Shown: positions 9,130 to 18,562, counted from the first letter of the stretch. The stretch: DNA of 64,000 nt from Candidatus Methanarcanum hacksteinii (GCA_006954405.1 LVVQ01000001.1:310001-374000); one strand, 5' to 3'. The notes: a model not told the origin generated them from the sequence alone. Numbers and translations are program-made.

Positions 9130-9884
9130 GCTCATTAGCAGTAATCGCGATGGTCATCGCAGCCGGAGCATTATGCTTCTGTTTCGTCGCAGACGAATCG
9201 GATGCAGAAGCAGCAGGAAACACGGTCAGTGCAAGTGCCGACTTCGGAAAGGTCGGCACAAGCATCACCTTCACATTGAACGGTGATTCCGCATACGACT
9301 ACAAGATATACAGGATGGACGGAGACTCTGAGAAGGATAAGAAGACAGGAACACTCAGTGGAGAGAGTTCCTACTCAGCAACTGTCGATGTCACACTACC
9401 GAGCAACGAAGGCAACTACAAGTATGACATCGTGTACCTCGATTCCGAAGGCAAAACGGTCTTCAAGGATTCGATAACCATCAAAGCAGTGAAACCGATC
9501 ACATTGAAAGCCACCATCACCAACAACGGTGAGAGCACGATCAGTCTGTATGTCCACTTCCTCGTGAAAGAGGACGGTAAGGCAGTCAAGGTCGAAGGCA
9601 GTGAGAAGATCATCGATGTCGATGCAGGGAAGAGCAAGGATGCAACATGTGAATACATCACGAAGAACGCATCCAGTGTTGAGTTCTGCGTATCATCTGA
9701 CAGCGACTCCGCAAAGAGTCTCGTCACTGGTCTGGACACATGGAAGACAGCATACGGATCCGATAATGATTACACATTCCTTAACGTATTCCTTGTGATC
9801 GTCATCGTGATCATGGCAGCTGTGATGATTTGGATCATCCGCAAACCTGTGGTAAACACTGGTAAGCCCAGATCAAGACGCTGA
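9042..9884 (+). CDS. Membrane-anchored surface protein after aglB; start unresolved
   Basis: Unrecognised secreted protein. A signal-peptide-like stretch KLSSLAVIAMVIAAGALCF then DESDAEA is followed by a beta-rich ectodomain of about 180 residues and a C-terminal membrane helix (FLVIVIVIMAAVMIWII) with a basic tail, so it probably sits outside the cell with one or two anchors. Its start is odd: the frame offers only a GTG at 9042 inside aglB and an ATG at 9150 that would cut the signal peptide. One extra A in the A5 run at 9121-9125 would join the aglB frame to this one (...VFTRKKLSSLAVI...), so it may be an AglB C-terminal extension made by frameshifting, a split gene or a sequence error. 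It is certainly coupled to aglB. Confidence 0.6.
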   Translation: MDIGGSDPGDACPHCLARNQKRGVHTQKLSSLAVIAMVIAAGALCFCFVADESDAEAAGNTVSASADFGKVGTSITFTLNGDSAYDYKIYRMDGDSEKDKKTGTLSGESSYSATVDVTLPSNEGNYKYDIVYLDSEGKTVFKDSITIKAVKPITLKATITNNGESTISLYVHFLVKEDGKAVKVEGSEKIIDVDAGKSKDATCEYITKNASSVEFCVSSDSDSAKSLVTGLDTWKTAYGSDNDYTFLNVFLVIVIVIMAAVMIWIIRKPVVNTGKPRSRR

Positions 9885-9890
9885 AAAAAT

Positions 9891-9920
9891 GAGGGGGACA
9901 CCCCTCCTCTTTATTTTATT
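9891..9920 (+). terminator. Hairpin plus T-rich terminator
   Basis: GAGGGG (9891-9896) and CCCCTC (9901-9906) form a six-pair stem around the loop GACA, followed by CTCTTTATTTTATT. It lies between the stop of the surface protein and the converging translin-like gene, the expected place for a terminator. Confidence 0.55.
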
Positions 9921-9943
9921 ATTTAATTATCTATAATATAGAC

Positions 9944-10546
9944 TCAATTCTCTTTGAGTTTGTTGAATGAGGACATGACCGTTGCATTGGTCATCTCCGA
10001 ACGTGTCCTTTCCAAGATGCCTCTTGCGATATCCTGTTTCCTTCTTATAGGCACGATCGCATCAGGCACGTCGAAGTTCATCACTTCGTTACCGATCTCT
10101 TCCATTATCTCGAAGTAGTATGATGCTTTGGCCATATCGCCCTTCATCAGATATGTGAGGATTATCCTTCTCAGTTCACCGATCACATCTGCAAGACCTA
10201 GCATCCACGATTGCGGTGTGATCTTCAAGGATTCGAATGATGGGATGTCCTTCTTCCTGACGATCGCCGATAATATCAACGCTTCAGAGTATTCCATCAT
10301 GGCATCCTCCACTACGGCAGAATATAATACGGACGGCTCATCCTTGAGTTTCGATATCATGTCTCTGACGGATGCTTTCAATTCGCCCTGTATGGACATG
10401 AATTCCTCGCCTTGATGGATCGCATGGATCATGTTCTTCGTCCTTCTGATTATGGAACGTGACATTGCGATCGCAGATTCGCGTTTGACCTCTATCGCCG
10501 TCATCTTCTTGTTGATGGATTCGATGTTCTCGGTCAGTCCTTTCAT
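9944..10546 (-). CDS. Translin-family protein
   Basis: All-helical 200-residue protein. The central block MLGLADVIGELRRIILTYLMKGD is the family hallmark of translin/TRAX, and the tail with DAIVPIRRKQDIARGILERTRSEM matches the C-terminal translin helix pair. Translins are octameric single-stranded nucleic-acid-binding proteins, and archaeal members may act as RNases, but the role here is unknown. I see no clear TRAX-like acidic catalytic triad. The gene is followed, on the same strand upstream, by truA, purD and hypB; the 50-base gap to truA leaves separate transcription possible. Confidence 0.8.
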   Translation of the reverse strand: MKGLTENIESINKKMTAIEVKRESAIAMSRSIIRRTKNMIHAIHQGEEFMSIQGELKASVRDMISKLKDEPSVLYSAVVEDAMMEYSEALILSAIVRKKDIPSFESLKITPQSWMLGLADVIGELRRIILTYLMKGDMAKASYYFEIMEEIGNEVMNFDVPDAIVPIRRKQDIARGILERTRSEMTNATVMSSFNKLKEN

Positions 10547-10596
10547 ATTCTGTATATTGAGGGGCGATATGATAAATGTTGCAATATGAAACGGCC

Positions 10597-11379
10597 CTAT
10601 AATGATGAAAGGAATGTGTTTTTAGTCATTATCATGAACAATTCCTCATCTAGACGTTCCTGATATGCATCCTTCTCGGGGAATGTGAATGATAGGTCGT
10701 CATAATTGACTTCCATCAATGTAAGTGCCTCAGGTCTAGCTATTCCGAACTGTATGTCCTCTCCGTCAAGCGCTCTGCGAACATCATCGAGTGTCCTTCT
10801 TCCTCTTGCGACGGAATCTATCGCAGCCGATATTTTCCTGATCATGTTCCAAAGGAAGTATTGCGAATGGAAGATGAGTTCAAGATAACCGACCTTTTCG
10901 ATGACATCTATGGAATCCATGGTGGTAACCGTAGGTTTGTCCTCATAGACCTTGCAGAATCTGATGAAATCGTGTTCGCCTATGAACAATCTGGCGCATT
11001 CCTTCGCAAGATCGATATCCAGGCCGTCGGATGGGAGTACATATCTGTACACCCTGCTGTTGGCAAAACGAGGGTTGAAATCAACACTCACGTCAGTAAT
11101 CCCGCGATAGAATATGCTCTTCGAAACTGAATTCAATGCTCTTAACAATACGATGTTGTCATCGAAATCGGTGTTGATAGCGATGACGTTATCCAAGGCA
11201 TTCACGCCTGCATCCGTTCTGCTGGACGGTTTTATGTCGAACCATTCCATGTCTCTCTTTGGATGGACCATGATGAGGTCGGAGATCACATCTCCGACCA
11301 CTGTTCTTAGTCCTGGTTGATATTGGGAGCCACAGAATCCTGCTCCCATATATGCGATCTTTATAGCAACTCTTCTCAT
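10597..11379 (-). CDS. truA: tRNA pseudouridine(38-40) synthase TruA
   Basis: 260-residue pseudouridine synthase of the TruA family, which modifies positions 38-40 in the anticodon arm. The catalytic aspartate lies in SSRTDAGVNALDNV; family members normally read RTDAGVHA, so the His is replaced by Asn. The N-terminus VAIKIAYMGAGFCGSQYQPG and the later FLWNMIRKI segment are typical. The start overlaps the purD stop by four bases. It ends at an amber TAG codon, one of few in this window, of interest if the organism decodes TAG as pyrrolysine. Confidence 0.93.
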   Translation of the reverse strand: MRRVAIKIAYMGAGFCGSQYQPGLRTVVGDVISDLIMVHPKRDMEWFDIKPSSRTDAGVNALDNVIAINTDFDDNIVLLRALNSVSKSIFYRGITDVSVDFNPRFANSRVYRYVLPSDGLDIDLAKECARLFIGEHDFIRFCKVYEDKPTVTTMDSIDVIEKVGYLELIFHSQYFLWNMIRKISAAIDSVARGRRTLDDVRRALDGEDIQFGIARPEALTLMEVNYDDLSFTFPEKDAYQERLDEELFMIMTKNTFLSSL

Positions 11380-12698
11380 AGCCCGCGGAGTTGTTTCATG
11401 TGGTCCACTCTTCTTTGGACCAAGGCTCTGGTGCCGATATCATGGCGCACGGTGATGTGGTCGCATTTCACATATCTCAATGCGTTCTCGCAGTTGGATT
11501 CCGCCTCCTCCATCGTCTGTGCAACGCCCACTATACCTATGGATCTGGATGTTCCAGTGAGTAATTTGCCGTCCTTCTGATCGACGTTGGCGAAATATGC
11601 TCTTGCGCCACACCTTTCGATGCTATCGATGTCCACAGAGATCTCCTTCCCAGAGACGGATTTCACACCGTATCCCTCAGGCACGACATATTTGCAGACG
11701 GTAGCATCATCATAGAATTCCACATTATCGGCGAGTGTCCCCGTCGCCATCCTGTAGCACACATCGACGAAATCGCTCTTCAGGAGTGTTAGGACGTTCA
11801 TCGCTTCAGGGTCCCCGAATCTTGCGTTGATCTCGATGATCTTCGGACCGTTCACAGTGAGCATGAATTGACCATACATAGGTCCGCGGTAGGGACAACC
11901 CTCTTCGGCCATGGCATCGACTATGTCCTGGATGATGTCAAGTGCCTCTTTCCTCTCCGATTCGGTGATGAATGGCAGGAGATGACCTGCATCTGTGTAT
12001 GAGCCCATGCCTCCGGTATTCGGTCCGACATCCCCTTCGTATGCTCTTTTGTGATCCTGTACCAACGGCATCGGCGTGATGTTCTTCCCATCACAGAATA
12101 CCATCTGCGTGAATTCCTCGCCAATAGCTTTCTCCTCGATTATGACTCCAGCGCCACCGATGTTCATGTCGAAGATCTCATTGATGTAATCCATGATGTC
12201 CTGGAATGAGTGCAGGTGTTCGCCCTGTACCTTCACACCTTTACCACCGGTCAATCCGATGGGTTTCACAACGATCTCATGGTCCACATTCTTTACATAT
12301 TCTTCCGCATCCTTCGCATTGTCGAATGATGCGTATGCAAGATTGCCTTTGATGTGATATTTGTCGACGAGACCCCTCATGAATGATTTGGACGTCTCTA
12401 TCCTCGCAGCGGCCTTAGTGGGTGATGCACATAGGATGCCTTCATTCTCCAACGCATCCACGATGCCCACTTCCAATGGGGCCTCAGGTCCGATGAATGC
12501 TAATCCTACACCATTCTCCTTGGCATACTCGCATATCCTCTTGACATCCTTCTCGTCGCATAGGAGATATCCCTCAGCTCTATTGATGATGCCTGGATTC
12601 GCGTTCTTCATCACGGAGTAGATCTCTCCTCCTGATCTGTACAGTGCTTCCACAGCGGCGTGTTCGCGTCCGCCTCCGCCTACAGTCAATATCTTCAT
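11376..12698 (-). CDS. purD: Phosphoribosylamine-glycine ligase
   Basis: ATP-grasp enzyme of purine synthesis that joins glycine to phosphoribosylamine. The N-terminus MKILTVGGGGREHAAVEAL, the ATP-grasp loop VVKPIGLTGGKGVKVQGEH, GGMGSYTDAGHLLPF and the metal-binding end block EINARFGDPEAMNVL are all present. The start at 12698 was chosen because the family begins here; a longer frame to 12719 would run into hypB. A GGAG sequence about ten bases upstream can serve as ribosome site. Length (440 residues) is normal. It overlaps truA by four bases, so hypB-purD-truA may be one transcript. Confidence 0.95.
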   Translation of the reverse strand: MKILTVGGGGREHAAVEALYRSGGEIYSVMKNANPGIINRAEGYLLCDEKDVKRICEYAKENGVGLAFIGPEAPLEVGIVDALENEGILCASPTKAAARIETSKSFMRGLVDKYHIKGNLAYASFDNAKDAEEYVKNVDHEIVVKPIGLTGGKGVKVQGEHLHSFQDIMDYINEIFDMNIGGAGVIIEEKAIGEEFTQMVFCDGKNITPMPLVQDHKRAYEGDVGPNTGGMGSYTDAGHLLPFITESERKEALDIIQDIVDAMAEEGCPYRGPMYGQFMLTVNGPKIIEINARFGDPEAMNVLTLLKSDFVDVCYRMATGTLADNVEFYDDATVCKYVVPEGYGVKSVSGKEISVDIDSIERCGARAYFANVDQKDGKLLTGTSRSIGIVGVAQTMEEAESNCENALRYVKCDHITVRHDIGTRALVQRRVDHMKQLRGL

Positions 12699-12702
12699 CT
12701 TA

Positions 12703-13356
12703 TCACAGCTCCATCGCATTCAATACATCATCCAATCCGAGGTCTTTCTTCACACTGGTCTTGAACATGTGTTTGTTGCCCCCGGTGAGTTTCTCATAAT
12801 CCTTCATAATCGTCTCAGGATCGACATCGACCGCATCAGCGATATCTATCTTGTTCAATATCGCTAAGTCCGAGTGTATGAATATGTCCGGATGTTTCCT
12901 GACCATATCATCACCTTCGGTCGTGGAGATGACAACCACTCTGTAGTCAGTCCCCAATGGGAAGTCTGCCGGACATACGAGGTTTCCGACATTCTCGATG
13001 AACAGCACGTCTATGCTGTCGAGATCCATTGTGTGTAACCTTTTGTGGATCATATTGGCGGTCAGATGACAGTCCTTGCCTGTGTTGCAGTTGACCGCTT
13101 TGATACCTGAGATCTCCATCCTCGTGAAATCATCTGCACCTGTCACATCGCCTGCTATGGCGGCCACTCTCAATCCCTTCTCTCTGAGCTTCTCAGCCAG
13201 TTTGATGATCATGGCGGTCTTACCGGCCCCGATGGAACCCATGAAATCGACTGATACTATGTTGTGATCCTTCAACATATGATAGTTCTCATGGGCTGTT
13301 TTGCTGTTCTCTCTAAGAACGTCGAATTCCATTCCGACGTCGGTAATCATGTGCAT
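12703..13356 (-). CDS. hypB: Hydrogenase nickel incorporation GTPase HypB
   Basis: SIMIBI-class GTPase that delivers nickel to [NiFe]-hydrogenase. The P-loop is GSIGAGKT, Switch-region metal ligands occur in NCNTGKDCHLTA, and the nucleotide-specificity motif is NKID. The N-terminal CxxCGC high-affinity nickel site and the His-rich stretch of many bacterial HypB proteins are absent, as usual in archaea. A TTATAA box 25-30 bases before the 13356 ATG supports a leaderless start. It pairs functionally with hypE at 24.5-25.6 kb. hypA is not visible in the window. Confidence 0.94.
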   Translation of the reverse strand: MHMITDVGMEFDVLRENSKTAHENYHMLKDHNIVSVDFMGSIGAGKTAMIIKLAEKLREKGLRVAAIAGDVTGADDFTRMEISGIKAVNCNTGKDCHLTANMIHKRLHTMDLDSIDVLFIENVGNLVCPADFPLGTDYRVVVISTTEGDDMVRKHPDIFIHSDLAILNKIDIADAVDVDPETIMKDYEKLTGGNKHMFKTSVKKDLGLDDVLNAMEL

Positions 13357-13439
13357 GGTCTACCGAATGGAGACGGCGGTTATAATATGAACGTTCGATG
13401 GGATTTGCCATGTCAGGACATAGTGCATCGTGCGTAATC

Positions 13440-13453
13440 TTCCTTATAAATAA
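13440..13453 (+). promoter_or_regulatory. TATA promoter of gatDE
   Basis: TCCTTATAAATAAGG sits about 30-40 bases before the gatD ATG; the box is itself almost palindromic (CCTTATAAATAAGG). It predicts a transcript start close to 13470. Confidence 0.5.
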
Positions 13454-13479
13454 GGAATATCTATGGAGGTCCGAACAGC

Positions 13480-14769
13480 ATGACCTATTCAGCCGAGTTA
13501 ACCAATAGATTGGAGTCCCTGGGCATCACCGAGGGATGTAAGATTTCTGTAGAGACGGACGGTAAGACATACACTGGGGTATTGATGCCCCATCACGAGT
13601 TCAGTGCACCCGATGTGGTCGTTCTGAAGATGAAGAGCGGATACAACATAGGTGTGAGGGTCACCGAAGGGACACGCATGGAGATGATCGAGGAACCGAT
13701 CATCAGAGAGAAGAAGGATGTCGAGATCGAGGAGAAGAAAGGACTCCCGACATTGGTGCTCATCGGTACCGGAGGTACGATCGCATCCTATGTGGATTAC
13801 AGGACGGGTGCTGTGCATCCCGCATTATCGACATCGGACATGGTGAATGCGGTACCTGAGATCAGAGAGATCGCGAACGTCCGTGCGAAGGTATTGTTCT
13901 CCATATTCTCTGAGAACATGAACATCGAACATTGGCAGGAATTGGCCAAGGCTGTGGCCGATGAGATCGACAATGGTGCGGATGGGGTCATAATACCCCA
14001 TGGTACGGATACCATGGGTTACACCGCAGCAGCGTTGTCATTCATGCTCGGAGATGTTCCGAAACCTGTTGTATTGGTAGGTGCACAGAGGTCATCCGAC
14101 AGACCATCTTCCGATGCATCCACGAATCTCATGGCATGTGCACAGTTCTGTACAAAATCGAACAAGGCAGGCGTATACGTTGTCATGCACGATACCTCTG
14201 GGGATGATTCATTCGCTGTTCACATAGGCTCCAGGGTAAGGAAGATGCATACGTCGAGGCGTGATGCATTCAAGAGCATCAATACCGTTCCTGCGGCCAA
14301 CATCGATAAGGATTGGAAGATAACCCTGAACATGGACCTTCCTTCCAAACGTGACGGGAAAGTCATCGTCAAAGAGGGGATGTGCAGTAAGACCGTTCTT
14401 TTGCAATACTATCCCGGGATGGATTCCGCATTGTTCGAGGATGTATTCATGAAGAGTGAAGGCGTCGTCATAGCAGGTTCCGGATTGGGTCACGTGAATG
14501 AGAACATGATCCCGTTGATAGAGAAGGCTGTGAAGAACGGAACGATTGTCGTGATGACATCACAATGTATCAACGGTCAGACCAACATGAACGTCTACAA
14601 CACAGGAAGGGACCTGATATCAGCAGGCGTGATCTCGGTCTTCGACATGCTGCCCGAGACAGCATATGTCAAACTCTCATGGGCATTGGCGAATTATGAT
14701 AAGGGACAGGTCAAGGAGATAATGAGGACTCCATTGGCTGGAGAGATGAGCGAGAGGAGAGTGTTCTGA
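13480..14769 (+). CDS. gatD: Glutamyl-tRNA(Gln) amidotransferase subunit D
   Basis: Asparaginase-like subunit of the archaeal-specific GatDE complex, which converts Glu-tRNA(Gln) to Gln-tRNA(Gln) in organisms without GlnRS. An N-terminal small beta-barrel (about residues 1-85) precedes the asparaginase domain, with the catalytic threonines in TGGTIAS (near residue 97) and HGTDTMGYTAAAL. Length 429 residues is normal. The stop TGA shares one base with the gatE ATG, so the subunits are translated together. Confidence 0.97.
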   Translation: MTYSAELTNRLESLGITEGCKISVETDGKTYTGVLMPHHEFSAPDVVVLKMKSGYNIGVRVTEGTRMEMIEEPIIREKKDVEIEEKKGLPTLVLIGTGGTIASYVDYRTGAVHPALSTSDMVNAVPEIREIANVRAKVLFSIFSENMNIEHWQELAKAVADEIDNGADGVIIPHGTDTMGYTAAALSFMLGDVPKPVVLVGAQRSSDRPSSDASTNLMACAQFCTKSNKAGVYVVMHDTSGDDSFAVHIGSRVRKMHTSRRDAFKSINTVPAANIDKDWKITLNMDLPSKRDGKVIVKEGMCSKTVLLQYYPGMDSALFEDVFMKSEGVVIAGSGLGHVNENMIPLIEKAVKNGTIVVMTSQCINGQTNMNVYNTGRDLISAGVISVFDMLPETAYVKLSWALANYDKGQVKEIMRTPLAGEMSERRVF

Positions 14770-16640
14770 TGGCAGAGCCTGAGATGATATGCGGAATAGA
14801 GATCCACCAGCAGCTGGATACGAAGAAACTGTTCTGTGATTGTGAATCACACCTCTGCGAGGAAGGTCATGGATCCGTTTACAGGAGATTGAGACCTACC
14901 ACATCCGAGACAGGGGAGATCGACAGGGCGGCATTGGCCCAATTCCAGAGGAATCTCGGTTACAGATACCAATCGGTTGACGGGGCATCATGTCTTGTTG
15001 AATTGGATGAGGAACCGCCACATGGTATAAACTCCAACGCGATGGAAACGACATTGATATTCTCCGAGATGATGAACGCACGTGTCGTCGATGAAGTGCA
15101 TTTCATGAGGAAGATCGTGGTCGACGGATCCAACACATCCGGATTCCAGAGGACCGCATTGGTCGCTACCGATGGTGAGATCGATGTCAATGGAAAGAAG
15201 ATCTCCATCCTCTCTGTTTGTCTGGAGGAGGATGCATGCCGTAAGGTGGAGACCACGGATGCGGAGATAACCTATCGTTTGGACAGACTGGGGATACCGC
15301 TAATCGAAGTTGCCACCGGACCGGATATCCGCACACCGGAGGAGTGTATGGAGGTCGCATTGAGGATCGGTACGCTTCTCAGGGCGACCAAGAGGGTGAA
15401 GAGAGGGATAGGTACCATCAGAGAGGACCTCAACATCTCGATCCCTGGTGGCGCACGCATAGAGATAAAAGGTGTGCAAGAACTCAGACTCCTCCCATTG
15501 TACGTGGAGAATGAGGTCAACAGACAGAAGATGCTCCTGAGGATAAGGGACATCCTTCAAGAGAGATCCGTCAAAGAGGTACCATTCGAACCTGTCGATG
15601 TAACGGACATCTTCAAGGATTGCGAATCCAAGGTCATACAAGGTGCATTGAAGGATAAGGGCAAAGTGATAGCCGTACGTCTCCCAGGATTCTCCGGTGT
15701 CATGAACGGGGATGGAGGCAAACTGCGTCTCGGTGCAGAGATGGCACAGAGGGCCAGGACAAAAGGCGTCAAAGGCATATTCCACTCCGATGAACTGCCT
15801 AATTACGGTATCGAGCAGAGATATGTGGATTCATTGCGCGAGTATCTCGGCATGGTGAATGAGCATGATGCGTTCGTGATATGCGCTGCCAAGGAGAAGA
15901 GGGCCAAGGATGCATTGGAGGTCGCGGTCGAAAGGGCCAACATAGCACTCAAGGAAGTACCCGAAGAGACCAGGGACCCATTGCCTGATGGTACGTCGAA
16001 ATACTCAAGACCGCTCCCAGGAGCTGCGAGGATGTATCCTGAAACAGATGTTCCGCCCACGGAGATAACACGTGACAGGATGTCGCACATACGTGAGAAT
16101 CTGCCCGAATTGCCAGAGGAGATCGAGAAACGTCTCGTCTCACAATACGGCATCAACGCTCAGCAGGCAAGACAGATCGTCCGTCAGGACAATACCGATC
16201 TCTTCGAGAAGATATCCAATGAGTACGATCTCACTGCTGTGGCTGCTACAACATTCCTGAACACATACGGTGAATTGGAGCACGATGGCATCGACATCTC
16301 ACCTCTTACGGATGAGAAGGTGATGCAGGCATTCGGTATGCTCAAGGATGGACGCTTCGCCAAAGAGGCATTACCAGCACTCCTCAGGGAGATGTGTGCG
16401 GGCACGGATGCGGAGAAGGCGATCAAGAAACTCGGATTGGAAGCGGTAGATTCCGATGAGGCATCCAAGATAATCGCCCAGATCGTCAGGGAACGTGAGG
16501 ATTTCATCAGGAGCAAAGGCGGATTGGCAGCGATTGGACCTCTTATGGGTCCTGTCATGGGTGCACTCAGAGGGAAGATCGATGGTCAGAAGGCCAATGA
16601 GCTCCTGTCCGCAGAGATAAAGAGACTCATGGGAATATGA
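14769..16640 (+). CDS. gatE: Glutamyl-tRNA(Gln) amidotransferase subunit E
   Basis: Kinase/tRNA-binding partner of GatD. The GatB/E catalytic region begins with CGIEIHQQLDTKKLFC; FNRRGI-type segments are replaced by IPLIEVATGPDI, EDLNISI and GARIEIKGVQ, all family motifs. An AspRS-like insert follows (EPVDVTDIFK to about residue 400) and the C-terminal helical/YqeY-like tail ends in KGGLAAIGPLMGPVMGALRGKIDG, characteristic of this family. 623 residues is typical. It converges with the HemK2-like gene six bases beyond its stop. Confidence 0.97.
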   Translation: MAEPEMICGIEIHQQLDTKKLFCDCESHLCEEGHGSVYRRLRPTTSETGEIDRAALAQFQRNLGYRYQSVDGASCLVELDEEPPHGINSNAMETTLIFSEMMNARVVDEVHFMRKIVVDGSNTSGFQRTALVATDGEIDVNGKKISILSVCLEEDACRKVETTDAEITYRLDRLGIPLIEVATGPDIRTPEECMEVALRIGTLLRATKRVKRGIGTIREDLNISIPGGARIEIKGVQELRLLPLYVENEVNRQKMLLRIRDILQERSVKEVPFEPVDVTDIFKDCESKVIQGALKDKGKVIAVRLPGFSGVMNGDGGKLRLGAEMAQRARTKGVKGIFHSDELPNYGIEQRYVDSLREYLGMVNEHDAFVICAAKEKRAKDALEVAVERANIALKEVPEETRDPLPDGTSKYSRPLPGAARMYPETDVPPTEITRDRMSHIRENLPELPEEIEKRLVSQYGINAQQARQIVRQDNTDLFEKISNEYDLTAVAATTFLNTYGELEHDGIDISPLTDEKVMQAFGMLKDGRFAKEALPALLREMCAGTDAEKAIKKLGLEAVDSDEASKIIAQIVREREDFIRSKGGLAAIGPLMGPVMGALRGKIDGQKANELLSAEIKRLMGI

Positions 16641-16645
16641 TGATC

Positions 16646-17266
16646 TTACGCTTTCCTCAACTCCAGGACGGAGAGCTTCTCGAAGAACAGGGGTAACTCC
16701 CCTGTGACCTTCACATCATATCTGGATATCAGTCCGTTCAATCTATCCTGATCCATCAATGATGACACTACGATAACGATACGTCCATTGGGATCGAGAT
16801 GTTCATCCGACCCTTCAAGTAATCCGGGCAATGGGCCGATACCGTCGGATCCGCCGGACCATGCCTTTTCAAGTTCCCCTTCTTCATCCACTGGCAGGTA
16901 TGGGAGGTTGAACACTATACAATCAAAAATCCCATCCACTTTCTCGTAGAGGTCGGAGTGCAATACGGTGATATCGACATCATTCCTTTTCGAGTTCAAT
17001 ATCGTGCATTCGACCGCGTGAGGATTCACATCCGCAGCGGTCACCGAACATCCATTCTTCGCACAATGTATGGACACGACACCGGATCCCGGGCCGATCT
17101 CCAATATCCTCTCCCCTTCCTTGACATCCAAAGATTTTATCAGAAGTATGCTGTCCTCCGACGGAGGATAAACCTCAGGGAGTACTGTGATCTCTATGTC
17201 GGGGTCGTATTCCATAATCCGTGAGAGGGCTTTCATCATTGATAAGACATGTTCCGTATCCGACAT
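16646..17266 (-). CDS. HemK2/Mtq2-like N5-glutamine methyltransferase
   Basis: Rossmann-fold SAM methyltransferase of about 206 residues. SAM motif I is ILEIGPGSGVVSI, the acidic end of strand 2 is TAADVNP, and the catalytic motif is NLPY (FNLPYLP) where N5-glutamine methyltransferases have NPPY. The upstream block PEVYPPSEDSILLI is the diagnostic HemK2 N-terminal signature (YEPSEDT type). Archaeal relatives methylate release factor aRF1 and other substrates with Trm112; no Trm112 gene is seen here. The ATG at 17266 is favoured over a TTG at 17290. An AT-rich stretch at 17292-17309 may drive this gene and the divergent metallo-hydrolase. Confidence 0.82.
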   Translation of the reverse strand: MSDTEHVLSMMKALSRIMEYDPDIEITVLPEVYPPSEDSILLIKSLDVKEGERILEIGPGSGVVSIHCAKNGCSVTAADVNPHAVECTILNSKRNDVDITVLHSDLYEKVDGIFDCIVFNLPYLPVDEEGELEKAWSGGSDGIGPLPGLLEGSDEHLDPNGRIVIVVSSLMDQDRLNGLISRYDVKVTGELPLFFEKLSVLELRKA

Positions 17267-17326
17267 CCATCCAGCGTTCGATGGGTACAACGATTGGATT
17301 ATCTATCTTGTAGACGATATCCGCTC

Positions 17327-17902
17327 ATGAACAACACATTGGATGTCCTTGCCATCGGCAGTCTTGTACGTGATGAATTCGGGAACATATTGCATGCCGA
17401 TTCCACATCCACGCTCATCAAAGCGGATGGGAAACTGATCGTAGTGGATACGAGCAGCAAGGACATGAGGCCGTCATTGAAGATGTCCCTCAAACAGATA
17501 GGTGTCTTCGCCAAGGACGTCGATATCGTGGTATTGACGCACAACCATAGCGATCATACTGCCAATGTGGACATGTTCCCCAACGCCAAGCTGTACATCC
17601 ATGACGGAGAGGATGTGAAACCTAAAGGGGCAGAGGTGATCGACGGGGATGTCACCATCGCCAAAGGCGTAGAATTGGTGTACACACCAGGACACACATG
17701 GGATTCCATGAGTGTATTCGTCAACGGCATCGACAGGAAGTATGCCATAGTCGGTGATGCTGTTCCGCTTCAGGATAACATAATCAAAGGCGTTCCGCCA
17801 GGTATCTGCGTATGCAAGGATGTCGCTATGAAAAGTATTAAGACGATATGCGATTACGCGGATGTGATCATACCGGGGCACGGGGCTCCGTTCAAGATCT
17901 GA
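17327..17902 (+). CDS. MBL-fold metallo-hydrolase
   Basis: Small (191-residue) metallo-beta-lactamase-fold hydrolase. The zinc motif THNHSDHT (HxHxDH), YTPGHTWDSM and VGDAV supply metal ligands, and PGHGAP near the C-terminus the last His. The substrate cannot be told; small members of this type include glyoxalase II-like and lactonase-like enzymes. The start at 17327 (MNNTLDVLAIG) is chosen because the residues before it in the frame do not fit the fold, and an AT-rich box lies 20-30 bases upstream. A zinc-finger protein gene follows 12 bases after the stop, likely in the same operon. Confidence 0.85.
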   Translation: MNNTLDVLAIGSLVRDEFGNILHADSTSTLIKADGKLIVVDTSSKDMRPSLKMSLKQIGVFAKDVDIVVLTHNHSDHTANVDMFPNAKLYIHDGEDVKPKGAEVIDGDVTIAKGVELVYTPGHTWDSMSVFVNGIDRKYAIVGDAVPLQDNIIKGVPPGICVCKDVAMKSIKTICDYADVIIPGHGAPFKI

Positions 17903-17914
17903 GGAGAGATTACC

Positions 17915-18562
17915 ATGTCAAGAGAGGTTCCAGAGGAGATTTACTACGAGTGTGCCAAATGTGATGACTTTACGACGCATGAGGTACTCAAAGGAAGGAT
18001 TGGTAAGGCATCTCTGGAAGGGACATTCCGTTGCGAGGAATGCGGTAATGTGTTCTCAGGAACGATCAAGATGCCAAGGATGTGCAAGGTATCCGTCATA
18101 ATCAGCGATGGCCCCGTATCCGAGAAGACCGAGACCGAGATAGAGGAAGGGGAGACCGTAAGGATCGATGACGAGTTCTTCCTCGAGGACGGGAGACGTC
18201 TCAGGGTATGTTCTATCGATCTCGGTGACGGTCAGAGGAGAAAGAGGGCACAGATCGAGGACATCAAGACCATATGGGCTCAACAATTCGATGTACTGAA
18301 CGTCAAAGTCACTGTCAACGATAACCGCAAGAGCTATTCAAGACGCATCGAAGCAGAACCCGATGATGAGTTCGTCATCGGACACGTACTCACGCTCCCT
18401 GATATGGAATGTTACATCCATGCGATCAAGGCACGCGACCGTCTCCACTCCAAAGGGTCGGTAGAAGCGAGAGAGGTCGTCAGGATTTACGGTAAGATGA
18501 AGAGAAGGGTCGTTCCGATCATCGAATTCGAAGATGAGGACGAAGAGGATATTGAGTTCTGA
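17915..18562 (+). CDS. HVO_0476-type archaeal zinc-finger protein
   Basis: 215-residue archaeal protein with an N-terminal zinc ribbon: CAKC about residue 13 and CEEC about residue 40. The rest is a beta-rich domain with a highly acidic C-terminus (EFEDEDEEDIEF). It matches my memory of the archaeal conserved HVO_0476 family, whose function is unknown; OB-like or nucleic-acid-binding roles are possible. AGGAGAG precedes the ATG, a good internal ribosome site, consistent with co-transcription with the MBL-fold gene. Confidence 0.72.
   Translation: MSREVPEEIYYECAKCDDFTTHEVLKGRIGKASLEGTFRCEECGNVFSGTIKMPRMCKVSVIISDGPVSEKTETEIEEGETVRIDDEFFLEDGRRLRVCSIDLGDGQRRKRAQIEDIKTIWAQQFDVLNVKVTVNDNRKSYSRRIEAEPDDEFVIGHVLTLPDMECYIHAIKARDRLHSKGSVEAREVVRIYGKMKRRVVPIIEFEDEDEEDIEF

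Noticed and set aside
9042..9149. CPHC motif at the start of the surface protein frame as a redox site
   Set aside because: This stretch is the shifted frame of the aglB membrane helix and is probably not translated in that frame.
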